Below are positions 40,849-50,127 of a stretch of 64,000 nt of DNA, in pieces. Each line of letters starts with the position of its first letter. Position 1 is the stretch's first letter. The notes under the pieces are model-generated. The model was given only the letters and a program-made list of their open reading frames with translations. It was not told the origin of the DNA and did not search any database. This stretch comes from Oscillospiraceae bacterium (GTDB lineage: Bacteria > Bacillota > Clostridia > Oscillospirales > Ruminococcaceae): positions 806,001 to 870,000 of the forward strand of contig CP107210.1 of the NCBI GenBank assembly GCA_025757985.1, written 5' to 3'. The translations under genes and the position numbers were made by a program.

Positions 40849-42447
40849 TCATTCTGCAGGTGCCCAATTCTTCATCAGCTCGGCGGCGCAGCGCACACCA
40901 TCGACGGCAGCGGTCATGATGCCGCCTGCATAACCGGCACCCTCACCGCAGGGGTAAAGGCCGCTCAGGCCGGTACACTGCAGGTCCTCTTTGCCGCGTT
41001 CAAGGCGCACCGGGCTGCTGGTGCGGGTCTCAAGACCCGTCAGCACGGCATCGGGGGCGCGGTAGGCTGCCAGCTTACGGCCAAAGGCCGTCATACCCTC
41101 GCGCAGGGCACCGCCCAACTCCGTGGGGAGCAGGTTGCCGAGATCGCAGGGCGTCACACCCCGGGGGTAGGTCGGCTCCACACGGTCCAGCGCCAATGCG
41201 CTGCCCCCCGCCAAAAAGCTGCCGACCGTCTGCGCCGGGGCGCGGTATTCCCCGCCGCCTGCGCGGTAAGCGGCCTGCTCAAGCTGACGCTGGAACGCCA
41301 CCGCCTGAACCGGATCGTTGTCAAAGTCACTGCCGTCCACGCTGACGACCACCGCCGCATTGGCGTTTTTGCCATCGCGGGCGTGCAGGCTCATGCCGTT
41401 GGTGACAACGCCGCCCTCCTCACTGGCGGCGGCGCAGACCGTGCCGCCCGGGCACATGCAGAAGGTATAGACGCAGCGCCCGCCGCTGACATGCTGGCTG
41501 AGCTGGTACTCGCCCTTCGGCAGCGCCGGGTGCCCTGCCGCACCGTGGTACAGGCTTTTGTCGATCTCCGTCTGCAGATGCTCGGCGCGGAAGCCGACCG
41601 AGAAGGGCTTGCACGCAAGCGGCAGGCCCAGCTCATGCAGCATGGCAAAGGTATCCCGGGCGCTGTGCCCCACGGCAAGGATAAGCTGCTCACAGGCAAC
41701 GCTGCCTGCCGTAGTATCAATGCCGGTCAAGGCACCGTTTCGGATCTGCAGGCCGGTCAGCGCCGTGTTGAACCGCACCTCCCCGCCCAGAGACTCTATC
41801 TCCCCGCGGATGCTGCGGATCACATCCCGCAGAAGGTCGGTGCCGACATGCGGCTTTTGCCGCCAGGCAATATCTGCCGGCGCGCCGTGGTCGAGGAACG
41901 CCCCCGTCACAAAGGCACATAGCGGGTCGCCGACACGGGTGGTCAGCTTGCCGTCCGAGAAGGTCCCCGCGCCGCCCTCGCCAAACTGGATGTTGGCATT
42001 CGGATCCAGCTCACCGGTCTTTTCAAAATGGCTGACCGCGCGGATACGCTCATCAAGGGCGGGGCCGCGCTCCAGCACCAGCGGGCGGTAGCCACTGCGG
42101 GCCAGCAGCAGCGCGGCAAAGAGGCCCGCCGGGCCAAGGCCCACGACCACCGGGCGGTGTGCCAGCGGCATTTTGCCCCGGGGAAAGGTAAAGGCAGGCG
42201 GCTGTGTGAAACAGACGCAGGGCGAGGCCCCGGCCAGCGCCGATTCCTCACCCTCGTCCTTGAGTGTGACTGCGATGGTGTAGACAAGCACCGGCGCACC
42301 GTGCCGGGCGTCCACGCTGAGCTTTGCCACACCGCAGTGCGCCGCCTTGCGGGCGGGCACGCGGAGAATGGCCAAAGCCTTGGCCGCCGCCTCGGCGTCC
42401 GGGTCGGGGCAGGTCAGCGGCAGGCGGATATTGCGGACTAGAAGCAT
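40849..42447 (-). CDS. FAD-dependent oxidoreductase-like protein (COG2509 type)
   Basis: A 532-aa protein with a dinucleotide fold (VVVGLGPAGLFAALLLARSGYRPLVLERG) about 105 residues in, preceded by an N-terminal alpha/beta domain with the PCVCFTQP segment. Later FAD-contact motifs: NIQFGEGGAGTFSDGKL and GLYPCGEGAGYAGGIMTAAVDG. Function unknown; in clostridia this family often lies next to cdaR and glmM, as here next to cdaR. AAGGAACC precedes the ATG. Confidence 0.9.
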   Translation of the reverse strand: MLLVRNIRLPLTCPDPDAEAAAKALAILRVPARKAAHCGVAKLSVDARHGAPVLVYTIAVTLKDEGEESALAGASPCVCFTQPPAFTFPRGKMPLAHRPVVVGLGPAGLFAALLLARSGYRPLVLERGPALDERIRAVSHFEKTGELDPNANIQFGEGGAGTFSDGKLTTRVGDPLCAFVTGAFLDHGAPADIAWRQKPHVGTDLLRDVIRSIRGEIESLGGEVRFNTALTGLQIRNGALTGIDTTAGSVACEQLILAVGHSARDTFAMLHELGLPLACKPFSVGFRAEHLQTEIDKSLYHGAAGHPALPKGEYQLSQHVSGGRCVYTFCMCPGGTVCAAASEEGGVVTNGMSLHARDGKNANAAVVVSVDGSDFDNDPVQAVAFQRQLEQAAYRAGGGEYRAPAQTVGSFLAGGSALALDRVEPTYPRGVTPCDLGNLLPTELGGALREGMTAFGRKLAAYRAPDAVLTGLETRTSSPVRLERGKEDLQCTGLSGLYPCGEGAGYAGGIMTAAVDGVRCAAELMKNWAPAE

Positions 42448-42486
42448 AGATAAGGTTCCTTAAACGATGGTATTTTGTATGCGCCA

Positions 42487-42574
42487 TGTAGGGGCCGGAC
42501 ATGTCCGGCCCTCGGCTTTCCCGTTATAGAGCGGTTTCCTGTAGGCTGCGGGCCGGGCATGCCCGGCCCCTACT
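42487..42574. repeat. TGTAGGGG-family composite element (88 bp), both halves perfect palindromes
   Basis: Left: TGTAGGGG with 20-bp palindrome GGGCCGGACA/TGTCCGGCCC (42492-42511). Right: GGGCCGGGCA/TGCCCGGCCC (42550-42569) then CCCCTAC. The spacer is 38 bp. Confidence 0.92.
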
Positions 42575-42582
42575 GCGTTGCG

Positions 42583-43896
42583 TTACTTCGATGTGACCTC
42601 GCACTGGACGGTATAGCTGCCGGTGGCAAAGATGCGGGTCGCGGACGGGATCTGGATGCTGACGGCAATCGTCTGCTGGCCCACTGTCAGGTTCAGGCTC
42701 TGGCAGTCGATCTGCGCCACAATGCTGTCGGCGTTCAGCTTTTCGATCTCATCCGCCGGGCCGTAGAGCGTGACGCCGCTGACAAGGCTGGAGAGTATCT
42801 GCAGCTCATAGTTGCTGGGCACATTGATGGCGCGGATGTTCGATACATTCAGCTTGGTGGAGCCCATCTCGGAGGTGTCAAAATCCAGCGTCACATTGGT
42901 CACACCGTCCAGCGAAACGATACCGGCCGGCAGCTCAATCAGACGCTGGTAGTCGCGGCCCGGCTCAAACTCGCGGGCAAGGTCAAAATCGGTGACGGTC
43001 AGGGATTCCAGCGTGCTGATGGTGCGGGCCGGGCCTGCCACGCGCAGCGTCTGTTGGGTGAGCGAATAATGCAGGCTTTCCACATCAAAGCCGTTCGGCG
43101 TGCCGATGAAGTCCACCTTGAGCGGCAGCTCCCGCACCTGATAAACGGTCAGTGTCACATTGGCGGAGTCGCTCTCCATCGAGATATACTGCGGCGTAAA
43201 GACATTGCCGACCTCATCCCGCAGCTGCAGGGTTGCGGGCACGGTCGTGGTATCGGCCAACTCGCCGTCGATCTGCACAGGGGCCACGATGCTGGACACC
43301 TGATCCAGTTCGCTCGTGGGGCCGCGCAGCGTGATCTCAGCGGGCACAGCAGTGGTCTTATTGAGCATATAGCCGTTGGAGATCGGCACGGCGGAGGCGT
43401 CCACCGTGACCGGGAAGGTCTTTTCGCTCACCTCATCAAAGACAACATCAATCGTATCGGGGCTTTCGACCGTACACTCGATGTCCCCGGGGAAGTCGGT
43501 CGTGTTGGTCACGCGGGCCTGCAGGCGCAGCGTCACCTTGCCCGGGCCGCTGACACCGGCATAGCTGGGATAGACCATGATGTCGGAGTTCTGAATGTTG
43601 CCGATGATCGTGCCATTGCCCTCGACCTTGACGGTAACGCCCTCGAGGTCAGGCTTTTCCACGATGTCCAGCCCCTGAGAGGTGTAGGCGGAGGCACCGC
43701 TGGTGTAGTTGATGGGTACCTTGGTCACTGTCTTGGAGCCTTGGGGGTCGATGTAGACCGTTACAATGGTCCAAGTCGCAAAGCCCATGATGAGCGCCAG
43801 CACCATCATAAAGACTGGGTTGTTCCAGAAGGTGCGCGGTCCCTTGGGCACTGCCCCCATCGGCCCCGGGGCGGCGGGCTTATTCGGGCTTGGCAT
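42583..43896 (-). CDS. cdaR: CdaR-type YbbR-domain protein
   Basis: A 437-aa protein with one N-terminal span (VFMMVLALIMGFATWTIVTVYI) and several YbbR repeats outside the membrane. It binds and modulates CdaA. It overlaps the cdaA stop by 17 bases. GGGAGGTGCACTGAACC precedes the ATG. Confidence 0.93.
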   Translation of the reverse strand: MPSPNKPAAPGPMGAVPKGPRTFWNNPVFMMVLALIMGFATWTIVTVYIDPQGSKTVTKVPINYTSGASAYTSQGLDIVEKPDLEGVTVKVEGNGTIIGNIQNSDIMVYPSYAGVSGPGKVTLRLQARVTNTTDFPGDIECTVESPDTIDVVFDEVSEKTFPVTVDASAVPISNGYMLNKTTAVPAEITLRGPTSELDQVSSIVAPVQIDGELADTTTVPATLQLRDEVGNVFTPQYISMESDSANVTLTVYQVRELPLKVDFIGTPNGFDVESLHYSLTQQTLRVAGPARTISTLESLTVTDFDLAREFEPGRDYQRLIELPAGIVSLDGVTNVTLDFDTSEMGSTKLNVSNIRAINVPSNYELQILSSLVSGVTLYGPADEIEKLNADSIVAQIDCQSLNLTVGQQTIAVSIQIPSATRIFATGSYTVQCEVTSK

Positions 43897-44776
43897 GGTT
43901 CAGTGCACCTCCCTTGCGCAGCAGCCTTTGCAGCGGCGAGGCCTTTTCGGCCTCGGCTTCCTCAGGGGGAACGATCTCCTCCTGCAGCAGATTGAACAGG
44001 TTCTGACGGTCCAGACGGCGGATCAGAACGCCGTTTTTGGCCATCGAGATAATGCCGGTCTCCTCACTGACAATGACAACGATGGCATCGGAATTCTCAC
44101 TCATACCAAGACCGGCGCGGTGGCGGGTACCCATATCCTTGCCCATCTCGAGGTTGTTGGACAGCGGCAGCACGCAGCCGGCCGCAACGATCACACCGTC
44201 CCGAATCACGACTGCACCGTCATGCAGGGGCGTCCCCTCATAGAAGATCGTTCCCAGCATTTCGGGGATCACATCGGCGTGCATCGGCGTGCCGGTGCGG
44301 ATGATCTCGTCCAGATTGTTGTTGCGCTCAAGCACCATCAGGGCGCCCGTGCGGGTGTCCGAAAGCTGCTCTGCCGCATCGCAGATTGCAACGACAGCGC
44401 TCTGCCATGCACCGCGCAGCGAGGGGTCGCTGCGCCGATTGCCGAGCATCAGGTTGGCCCACATCGTGCTTTGGCCCATCCGCTCCAGCGTGCGGCGCAG
44501 CTCCGGCTGGAAGATGACCACCGCAGCCATAAAGCCGATGGTGATGACATTGTTCAGCGCCCATGTGACGGTCTTTAGGTTCAGCATAACCGCCAGACCG
44601 TAGAACACCAGAATCAGAAGGATGCCCTTGACAAGCTGGCCCGCGCGGGATTTGCGGGCGAACTGCAAAAGCTGGTAAAACACAAACGATATGATCAGGA
44701 TGTCCAGCGTGTCGGACAGCGGGTCAAAGGTGCGCAAACTGCTTAAAATAGCGTTGAGCGTCTGGTTGGGCAGCAT
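43880..44776 (-). CDS. cdaA: Diadenylate cyclase CdaA
   Basis: A 298-aa membrane c-di-AMP synthase: three N-terminal spans (about 15-95), then the DAC domain with PLHDGAVVIRDG and GTRHRAGLGMSE plus SEETGIIS. It makes c-di-AMP from two ATP for osmotic and cell-wall control. With cdaR; glmM, the usual third gene, is not in the window. Confidence 0.96.
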   Translation of the reverse strand: MLPNQTLNAILSSLRTFDPLSDTLDILIISFVFYQLLQFARKSRAGQLVKGILLILVFYGLAVMLNLKTVTWALNNVITIGFMAAVVIFQPELRRTLERMGQSTMWANLMLGNRRSDPSLRGAWQSAVVAICDAAEQLSDTRTGALMVLERNNNLDEIIRTGTPMHADVIPEMLGTIFYEGTPLHDGAVVIRDGVIVAAGCVLPLSNNLEMGKDMGTRHRAGLGMSENSDAIVVIVSEETGIISMAKNGVLIRRLDRQNLFNLLQEEIVPPEEAEAEKASPLQRLLRKGGALNHAKPE

Positions 44777-44814
44777 GGTTGCCGCGTCCCCCTTTCCGGG
44801 TCAGGATGATGGTT

Positions 44815-45951
44815 TCACTCGATCAGTGCAACGGCGTGGGCGGCAATGCCAAGACCCTCGCCGGTAAAGCCGAGATGCTCCTCGGTCGTGGCCTTGACGC
44901 TGACGGCGTCCGCCGGCAGACCGAAGGCATCGGCAATCTTCTCGCGCATTGCGGGGATGTGGGGGGCCAGCTTCGGGCGCTGGCAAAGAATCGTTGCATC
45001 AATGTTGCCGACCCTGTAGCCGTGGGCGGCGATGATCTTTGCCACCTCGCGGGTCAGCTGCAGCGAGTCCGCACCCTTGTAGGCGGGGTCGTTGTCGGGG
45101 AAATGCTGACCGATGTCCCCCAGCGCCGCCGCACCCAGCACGGCATCCATGACCGCGTGCAGCAACACATCGGCATCGGAATGACCCAGCAGGCCCTTTT
45201 CAAACGGGATCTCAACGCCGCCCAGAATGAGCTTGCGGTCCTCTACTAAGCGGTGAACATCATATCCGTGGCCAATGCGCATGGTTTTCTCCTTTTGTAG
45301 ATCCTCTTTGGTGGTGATCTTGTAGTTGGCGTAATCGCCCTCGGTCAGGGTGACGGGCAGGCCCGCCAGCTCAAACAGGCTGCAATCATCGGTGACAAGG
45401 CTTGCCTTTTCGCCGGTAACTGCCGACAGCGCCTGCAGATACAGGCTGCGGCGGAAGCACTGCGGCGTCTGCACAGCATAGAGCGATGCGCGGTCGGGCG
45501 TTGCAGCTACACGGCCTGCCCCGTCCGCGATCTTGATGGTATCCTTGACAGGCACGGCGGGTGCCGCCGCGCCGTCCGCCGCCGCAGCCATCAGCGCGGC
45601 ATCGATGACCGCCTTGCTGACGAAGGGGCGGGCAGCATCATGGATGGCAACCAGCTCCCCCTCTGCCGCAGCAAGGCCGCTGCGCACACTGTCGGCGCGG
45701 GTCGCACCGCCCTGCACGACCGTGCAGGGCTTGGGGCAATGCACGGCGATGGCCTCGCAGGCGGCGCGGTTGCCGCCGCAAACCAACACGAGCTGGGTGA
45801 CAGCCGGGTGGGCGGCCAGCGCGGCGCAGCTGGTTTCCAGCACGGTGCGGCCATCCGGCAGGCGGAAGCTGAGTTTGTCAAACCCCATTCTACGGGATGC
45901 CCCCGCAGCCACCACAATGGCAGTCACGGCAGGCAGATTCATTTCTTTCAT
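44815..45951 (-). CDS. ispDF: Bifunctional IspD-IspF, MEP isoprenoid pathway
   Basis: A 378-aa fusion. Residues 1-220 are IspD (AAGASRRMGFDK CTP site, VAIHDAARPF, TPQCFR), making CDP-methylerythritol. Residues 225-378 are IspF (GHGYDVHRL, GHSDADVLLHAVMDA, ATTEEHLGFTGEG) with zinc ligands Asp, His and His, making MEcPP. The joint (KEDLQKEKTMRIG) keeps frame. IspDF fusions are known; IspE is not beside it here. The ATG at 45951 follows AAAGGGGG by about 10 bases; the in-frame GTG two codons earlier is less likely. Confidence 0.95.
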   Translation of the reverse strand: MKEMNLPAVTAIVVAAGASRRMGFDKLSFRLPDGRTVLETSCAALAAHPAVTQLVLVCGGNRAACEAIAVHCPKPCTVVQGGATRADSVRSGLAAAEGELVAIHDAARPFVSKAVIDAALMAAAADGAAAPAVPVKDTIKIADGAGRVAATPDRASLYAVQTPQCFRRSLYLQALSAVTGEKASLVTDDCSLFELAGLPVTLTEGDYANYKITTKEDLQKEKTMRIGHGYDVHRLVEDRKLILGGVEIPFEKGLLGHSDADVLLHAVMDAVLGAAALGDIGQHFPDNDPAYKGADSLQLTREVAKIIAAHGYRVGNIDATILCQRPKLAPHIPAMREKIADAFGLPADAVSVKATTEEHLGFTGEGLGIAAHAVALIE

Positions 45952-46110
45952 GGGCACACTGCCCCCTTTACCTATGTATAATAAATATTATACAGGGTTA
46001 TACCAAAAAAATCCACTAAAATCCAGATGATTTTTTGTGGGAAATGAAAAAATCCCCATCGCTGCGGGGCGTCCCCCGAAGGTCAACCAGCCCGCCGCTG
46101 TAAGCCCGCC

Positions 46111-46139
46111 TTGCGAAACGCCGGCGCTTGCAGTATAAT
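46111..46139 (+). promoter_or_regulatory. Candidate promoter of the 130-aa gene
   Basis: TTGCGA (46111-46116), 17-bp spacer, TATAAT (46134-46139), about 30 bases before the ATG. Confidence 0.6.
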
Positions 46140-46169
46140 AGTTTCATCTTAGTACAGGAGGGGCACACG

Positions 46170-46562
46170 ATGACTGCCAACGCTGCCGATTTTGCCGGGT
46201 CCGGATGCGGACGCCGCTATGAAAAAGAACTTGAGACCCACTTCCGCGATTGCCTGCTGTTCTATCTGGACGGGCGCATCCGCTTTGAGCGGTACTGCTA
46301 CGGCGAGGCCGCCTGCCTTGTGTTCAGCGTATGGGCCCACGGCTTTGACGCAGATGGGAAAATTTTGTGGGATCACGAGCCGGAGTTTGAAAGCCAGCAA
46401 AAAGCGATCCCCCGCGTGTTGACTGACATCCGCGCCGAGGACGGCGCCTTGCAGTTTGACGATGCATTTAAGCATTACGTCCAGACTGAGGAATTTGCCG
46501 AGGACAAGGCGAATGGGTATGGCAAGTGGAAGGTATTCTGGCTGAGGAGAAAGAGGAAATAA
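46170..46562 (+). CDS. Conserved small protein of unknown function
   Basis: A 130-aa soluble protein of no recognised family. It has a Tyr/Phe-rich middle (LLFYLDGRIRFERYCYGEAACLVFSVWAHGFDADGKILW) and a basic C-terminus (WKVFWLRRKRK). No signal or membrane span. AGGAGGGGCACACG precedes the ATG and it has its own promoter and terminator, so it is a real single-gene unit. Confidence 0.7.
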   Translation: MTANAADFAGSGCGRRYEKELETHFRDCLLFYLDGRIRFERYCYGEAACLVFSVWAHGFDADGKILWDHEPEFESQQKAIPRVLTDIRAEDGALQFDDAFKHYVQTEEFAEDKANGYGKWKVFWLRRKRK

Positions 46563-46601
46563 AAAATTCCTGCAACGCAGAAAATGTTGCAGGAATTTTT
46601 T
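46562..46601. terminator. Bidirectional terminator
   Basis: AAAAATTCCTGCAAC (46562-46576) and GTTGCAGGAATTTTT (46586-46600), a 15-bp perfect stem with A- and T-rich outer ends. It serves the small gene and the convergent pdp gene. Confidence 0.92.
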
Positions 46602-46628
46602 GTTGTTTGTGAGGAAGGGATTTTCAAT

Positions 46629-47951
46629 TTAGAATTTTTCTACCCCTTCACTGGTAACGCGGGCGTAGATCAGCGGCGGGACGGTGGGCTTTTCGTCACG
46701 GATGACAAGACCGCCGCGGTACATCTCCTCCGCGGGGGCAAACAGAGCCTCGTCATCGGCGTAGAGGGTGCAGATGCTCTCTCCTGCACTGACATGATCG
46801 CCCAGCTTTTTGTGCATCGTGATGCCTGCGGCAAAGTCGATGCTGTCCTCCTTCTTGATGCGGCCTGCACCCAGCAAAACGCTGGCATTGCCGATGCGCT
46901 CGACATCGTTTTTGTAAATGTATCCATCGGCGGGGGCGGTCAGCTCATAGCTGTACTTTGCCTTTCGGAATTTGCTGGCGTCCTTCAGCACGCTGATGTC
47001 GCCGCCCTGCGCGGCAAACATCTGGCAGCACTTTTCAAAAGCGGAGCCGTCGGCGATGACGCCCTCAGCCAGCTTGCGGCAGGTCGGCATATCGCCCTTG
47101 CCCGCCAGCACCAGCATATTGCTAGCCAGCTGCAGGCATACCTCGGTCAGATCGGCCGGGCCCCTGCCCTGCAGGACGGCCATGCTCTCGGCTACTTCAA
47201 GCGAGTTGCCGATGTTTTTGCCCAAGGGCTTATCCATATCGGTAATGAGCGCCGCGACCTTGCGACCGTGCGCCGTGCCGATTGCGACCATCTGGCGCGC
47301 CAACTCAAGGGCGCTGTCCAGATCCTTCATGAAGGCGCCGTCCCCCATCGTCACATCGAGCAAAATGGCGTCTGAACCGGCCGCGAGCTTTTTGGACATG
47401 ATGGAGGATGCAATCAGCGGAATACAGCCGACCGTGGCGGTCACATCGCGCAGGGCGTAGATCTTTTTGTCAGCCGCAGCGATCTTGCCGCTCTGTCCGA
47501 TAACCGAAATACCGATCTCATTGACCTGCTTAAAAAACTCCTCCTGTGTCAGGCTGGTGCGGGTGCCGGGCACTGCCTCCATCTTGTCGATGGTGCCGCC
47601 GGTGTGGCCCAGCCCGCGCCCGCTCATCTTGGCGATCTTGACGCCGCAGGCCGCCACGATGGGCGCAATGACGAGCGTGGTCTTGTCCCCCACGCCGCCG
47701 GTGGAGTGCTTGTCCGCCTTGATGCCCGCGATGGCGGACAGATCGACCATATCGCCGGAGCGGGCCATGACATCGGTCAGTACGGCAGTCTCCTCATCGG
47801 TCATGCCGCGCAGATAGATGGCCATGAGCAGCGCCGACATCTGGTAGTCTGGCACATCCCCGGCCACATAGCCGTTGACCGCAAAGGAAAGCTCCTCACG
47901 GTTCAGCGTGCCGCCATCGCGTTTTTTGGCGATAATATCATACATTCGCAT
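46629..47951 (-). CDS. pdp: Pyrimidine-nucleoside phosphorylase
   Basis: A 440-aa NP-II family enzyme: DKHSTGGVGDKTTLVIAPIVAACGVKIAKMSGRGLGHTGGTIDKMEAVPG carries the phosphate and pyrimidine sites (written here only as its region near residues 80-130). The C-terminal domain has GGLVIRDEKPTVPPLIYA. Splits uridine, thymidine or deoxyuridine into base and (deoxy)ribose-1-P. AAGGAGACAAGCTT precedes the ATG. Last gene of the nup operon after an attenuator hairpin. Confidence 0.94.
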   Translation of the reverse strand: MRMYDIIAKKRDGGTLNREELSFAVNGYVAGDVPDYQMSALLMAIYLRGMTDEETAVLTDVMARSGDMVDLSAIAGIKADKHSTGGVGDKTTLVIAPIVAACGVKIAKMSGRGLGHTGGTIDKMEAVPGTRTSLTQEEFFKQVNEIGISVIGQSGKIAAADKKIYALRDVTATVGCIPLIASSIMSKKLAAGSDAILLDVTMGDGAFMKDLDSALELARQMVAIGTAHGRKVAALITDMDKPLGKNIGNSLEVAESMAVLQGRGPADLTEVCLQLASNMLVLAGKGDMPTCRKLAEGVIADGSAFEKCCQMFAAQGGDISVLKDASKFRKAKYSYELTAPADGYIYKNDVERIGNASVLLGAGRIKKEDSIDFAAGITMHKKLGDHVSAGESICTLYADDEALFAPAEEMYRGGLVIRDEKPTVPPLIYARVTSEGVEKF

Positions 47952-47963
47952 AAGCTTGTCTCC

Positions 47964-48009
47964 TTCAAAAAAGCACAGGCCGCCCGGCTGTAGGCGTCGG
48001 GCGGCCTGT
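47964..48009 (-). terminator. Attenuating terminator between the nup permease and pdp
   Basis: Minus-strand ACAGGCCGCCCG (48009-47998), loop, CGGGCGGCCTGT (47986-47975), then GCTTTTTTGA. It should reduce pdp expression below that of the transporter. Confidence 0.88.
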
Positions 48010-48021
48010 GTATCGTTTGTA

Positions 48022-50127
48022 TCAGCGGCTGCCCTTATCGTAGGGGATACCCTCGGCCTTGGGGGCCTGAGAGTTTTTGGAGGTAAAGATCAGCACGATC
48101 ATCGTGACGATATACGGCAGCATCTGGTAGAAGTTGGAGATCTCCTTGACACCCTCAAACTTCGGCAGGAAGGACAGCGACGAAGAGTACGCCGCAATGA
48201 CCTTGAACAGTGCGAAGAAGAGCGACGAGGCCAGAATCGGGAATGGTTTCCAGTTGCCGAAGATCATGACAGCCAGCGCCAGGAAGCCGTAGCCGCCGAC
48301 ATCGGAGTTGAAGCCGGAGCCGGCCGCCACCGTGTAGGCCAGACCGCCGACACCGCCGAGGAAACCGGAGATGAGCACACCGGCGTAGCGCATCTTGTAG
48401 ACATTGATGCCCACAGAATCCGCCGCCTGAGGATGCTCGCCGCAGGCGCGCAGACGCAGGCCGAAGCGGGTCTTGTACATCACAATGTAGGCTGCGATGA
48501 ACAGAACGATGGCCACCGGAGTCGTCAGATAGAAATACTTGAAGATGAGGTTGTTCCAGAAGCTGGGGCCGTCCACCGGGGCAAGGCCGAAGGTATCGCG
48601 GGTAATGCGCACCCAGCTGGGGATCGAGATAGTCGTCAGGCCCTGACCCTGAATCGCCCAAGTCATAACAACGGCGAAGGCGGGCGCAAACTGGTTCAGG
48701 GCCGTGCCGCCGATGGTCTGATCGGCCTTCAGGTTGATGGCCGCGAAGCCCAGCAACAGTGAGAAGATCATGCCCGTGACGCCCGCCACAAGGATGGCGA
48801 TGAGCATGGAAATCTGCGGGTGCGCGGAACCGAAGCCGCTCTGGTCAAGCCCCTGCAGCGTGAAGCAGGCGAACAGCGCGCCGATGATCATCATGCCCTC
48901 AAGCGCGATGTTGATGACGCCGGAATGCTCGCTGAACATACCGCCCAGCGCGACGAGCAGCAGCGGCACTGCGAACAGAATCGTCAGACTGATAATGTTG
49001 GCAGCGATCATCATTTGGCAGCGCCCCCCTTTCTCTTTGCGGCCGGAGACCGCCTTGGCGATCACGCCGCGCATCAGCAGCGCAAAGGCCGCCAGATAGA
49101 TGATGACAGCGATCACGATGTCAATGGTCTCCGAGGAGTAGGCGGGCTGCATGGCCGCGCCGCCGACCTGAATATAGCTGATGAAAAGCGCCGAGAAAAT
49201 CGTGCCGATGGGGTTGGAGCTGGCCAGCAGCGCCACGGGAATGCCGTTGAAGCCCATGCCGAGAATGGATTTTTCCAGCACATACTGCCCCGTACCGGCC
49301 AGATAGTAGATGCCGCCGCCGATGCCGGACAGCGCACCCGAAATGACCATAGAAAGCACGATGTTGCGCTTGGAATTGATGCCCGCATACTGGGCGGCAT
49401 CCCGGCTGAGACCGCAGGCCTTCAGCTCATAGCCAAAGGTGGTCTTTTGCAGCACGACCCAGACGAGGACAGCAAAAACAATCGTAATGATGATAGAAAT
49501 GTTGATCCAGCTCGAATTGCCGAACAGTGCGGCAAACGGCCCCTTGGGCAGGACAGCCCCGGGGTTTGCAGCGGACAGCGCCGCCGTGCGGTCCGAGTTG
49601 GACGCGCCCCAGGCAGAAGCCAGCATAGTGGGGGTGTTGGCCAGCAGCAGGTTCACAAGGTACATGCCGATCCAGTTGAACATGATGGCGGTGATGACCT
49701 CGTTGACATTGAAGTACGCCTTGAACAGGCCCGGGAAGATGCCCCAGATCGCACCGCCGACAGCGCCCGCCAGCAGGCAGACGAACCACGGCATCTGGAA
49801 CTGAATGGCACACAGCAGTGCGAAGAATGCGCCCATCGTATACTGACCGGACGCGCCGATGTTGAACAGGCCGGTCTTGAAGGCAAAGCCGACCGACAGG
49901 CCGCACATCATCAGCGGCGCTGCCTGATACAGCACCTTGCCCAGCTTATCCATATTGGAAAAGCCGGTCGTCATCATGGCTTTCATGCCGCCCACGGACG
50001 CGCCGGGGTTCAGCAACACCAGCAACACAAAGCCCAGCACCAGACCGATGACGATGGACAAAAGGCTTGCCAGCACGCCTACTACAGCGGGGTGCTGCAA
50101 AAGCGGCTGTTTATTCTGTTTACTCAT
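48022..50127 (-). CDS. Nucleoside ABC permease, NupP and NupQ halves fused in one protein
   Basis: A 701-aa protein. Residues 1-about 350 are a complete NupP/YufP-type permease (VGFAFKTGLFNIGASGQYTMGAFFA; NEVITAIMFNWIGMYLVNLLL; YAGINSKRNIVLSM). Residues about 365-701 are a complete NupQ/YufQ-type permease (GGMFSEHSGVINIALEGMMIIGALFAC; ADQTIGGTALNQFAPAFAVV; DSVGINVYKMRYAGVLISGFLGG). The joint is a short charged linker (SGRKEKGGRCQ) followed by a new first span. In Bacillus these are two genes. Pairs with NupA and the BMP lipoprotein to import nucleosides. Overlaps nupA by 4 bases. Confidence 0.92.
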   Translation of the reverse strand: MSKQNKQPLLQHPAVVGVLASLLSIVIGLVLGFVLLVLLNPGASVGGMKAMMTTGFSNMDKLGKVLYQAAPLMMCGLSVGFAFKTGLFNIGASGQYTMGAFFALLCAIQFQMPWFVCLLAGAVGGAIWGIFPGLFKAYFNVNEVITAIMFNWIGMYLVNLLLANTPTMLASAWGASNSDRTAALSAANPGAVLPKGPFAALFGNSSWINISIIITIVFAVLVWVVLQKTTFGYELKACGLSRDAAQYAGINSKRNIVLSMVISGALSGIGGGIYYLAGTGQYVLEKSILGMGFNGIPVALLASSNPIGTIFSALFISYIQVGGAAMQPAYSSETIDIVIAVIIYLAAFALLMRGVIAKAVSGRKEKGGRCQMMIAANIISLTILFAVPLLLVALGGMFSEHSGVINIALEGMMIIGALFACFTLQGLDQSGFGSAHPQISMLIAILVAGVTGMIFSLLLGFAAINLKADQTIGGTALNQFAPAFAVVMTWAIQGQGLTTISIPSWVRITRDTFGLAPVDGPSFWNNLIFKYFYLTTPVAIVLFIAAYIVMYKTRFGLRLRACGEHPQAADSVGINVYKMRYAGVLISGFLGGVGGLAYTVAAGSGFNSDVGGYGFLALAVMIFGNWKPFPILASSLFFALFKVIAAYSSSLSFLPKFEGVKEISNFYQMLPYIVTMIVLIFTSKNSQAPKAEGIPYDKGSR

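Noticed and set aside
40849..42447. Calling the FAD protein a specific dehydrogenase
   Set aside because: FAD-binding motifs are clear but nothing in the sequence or context points to a substrate.
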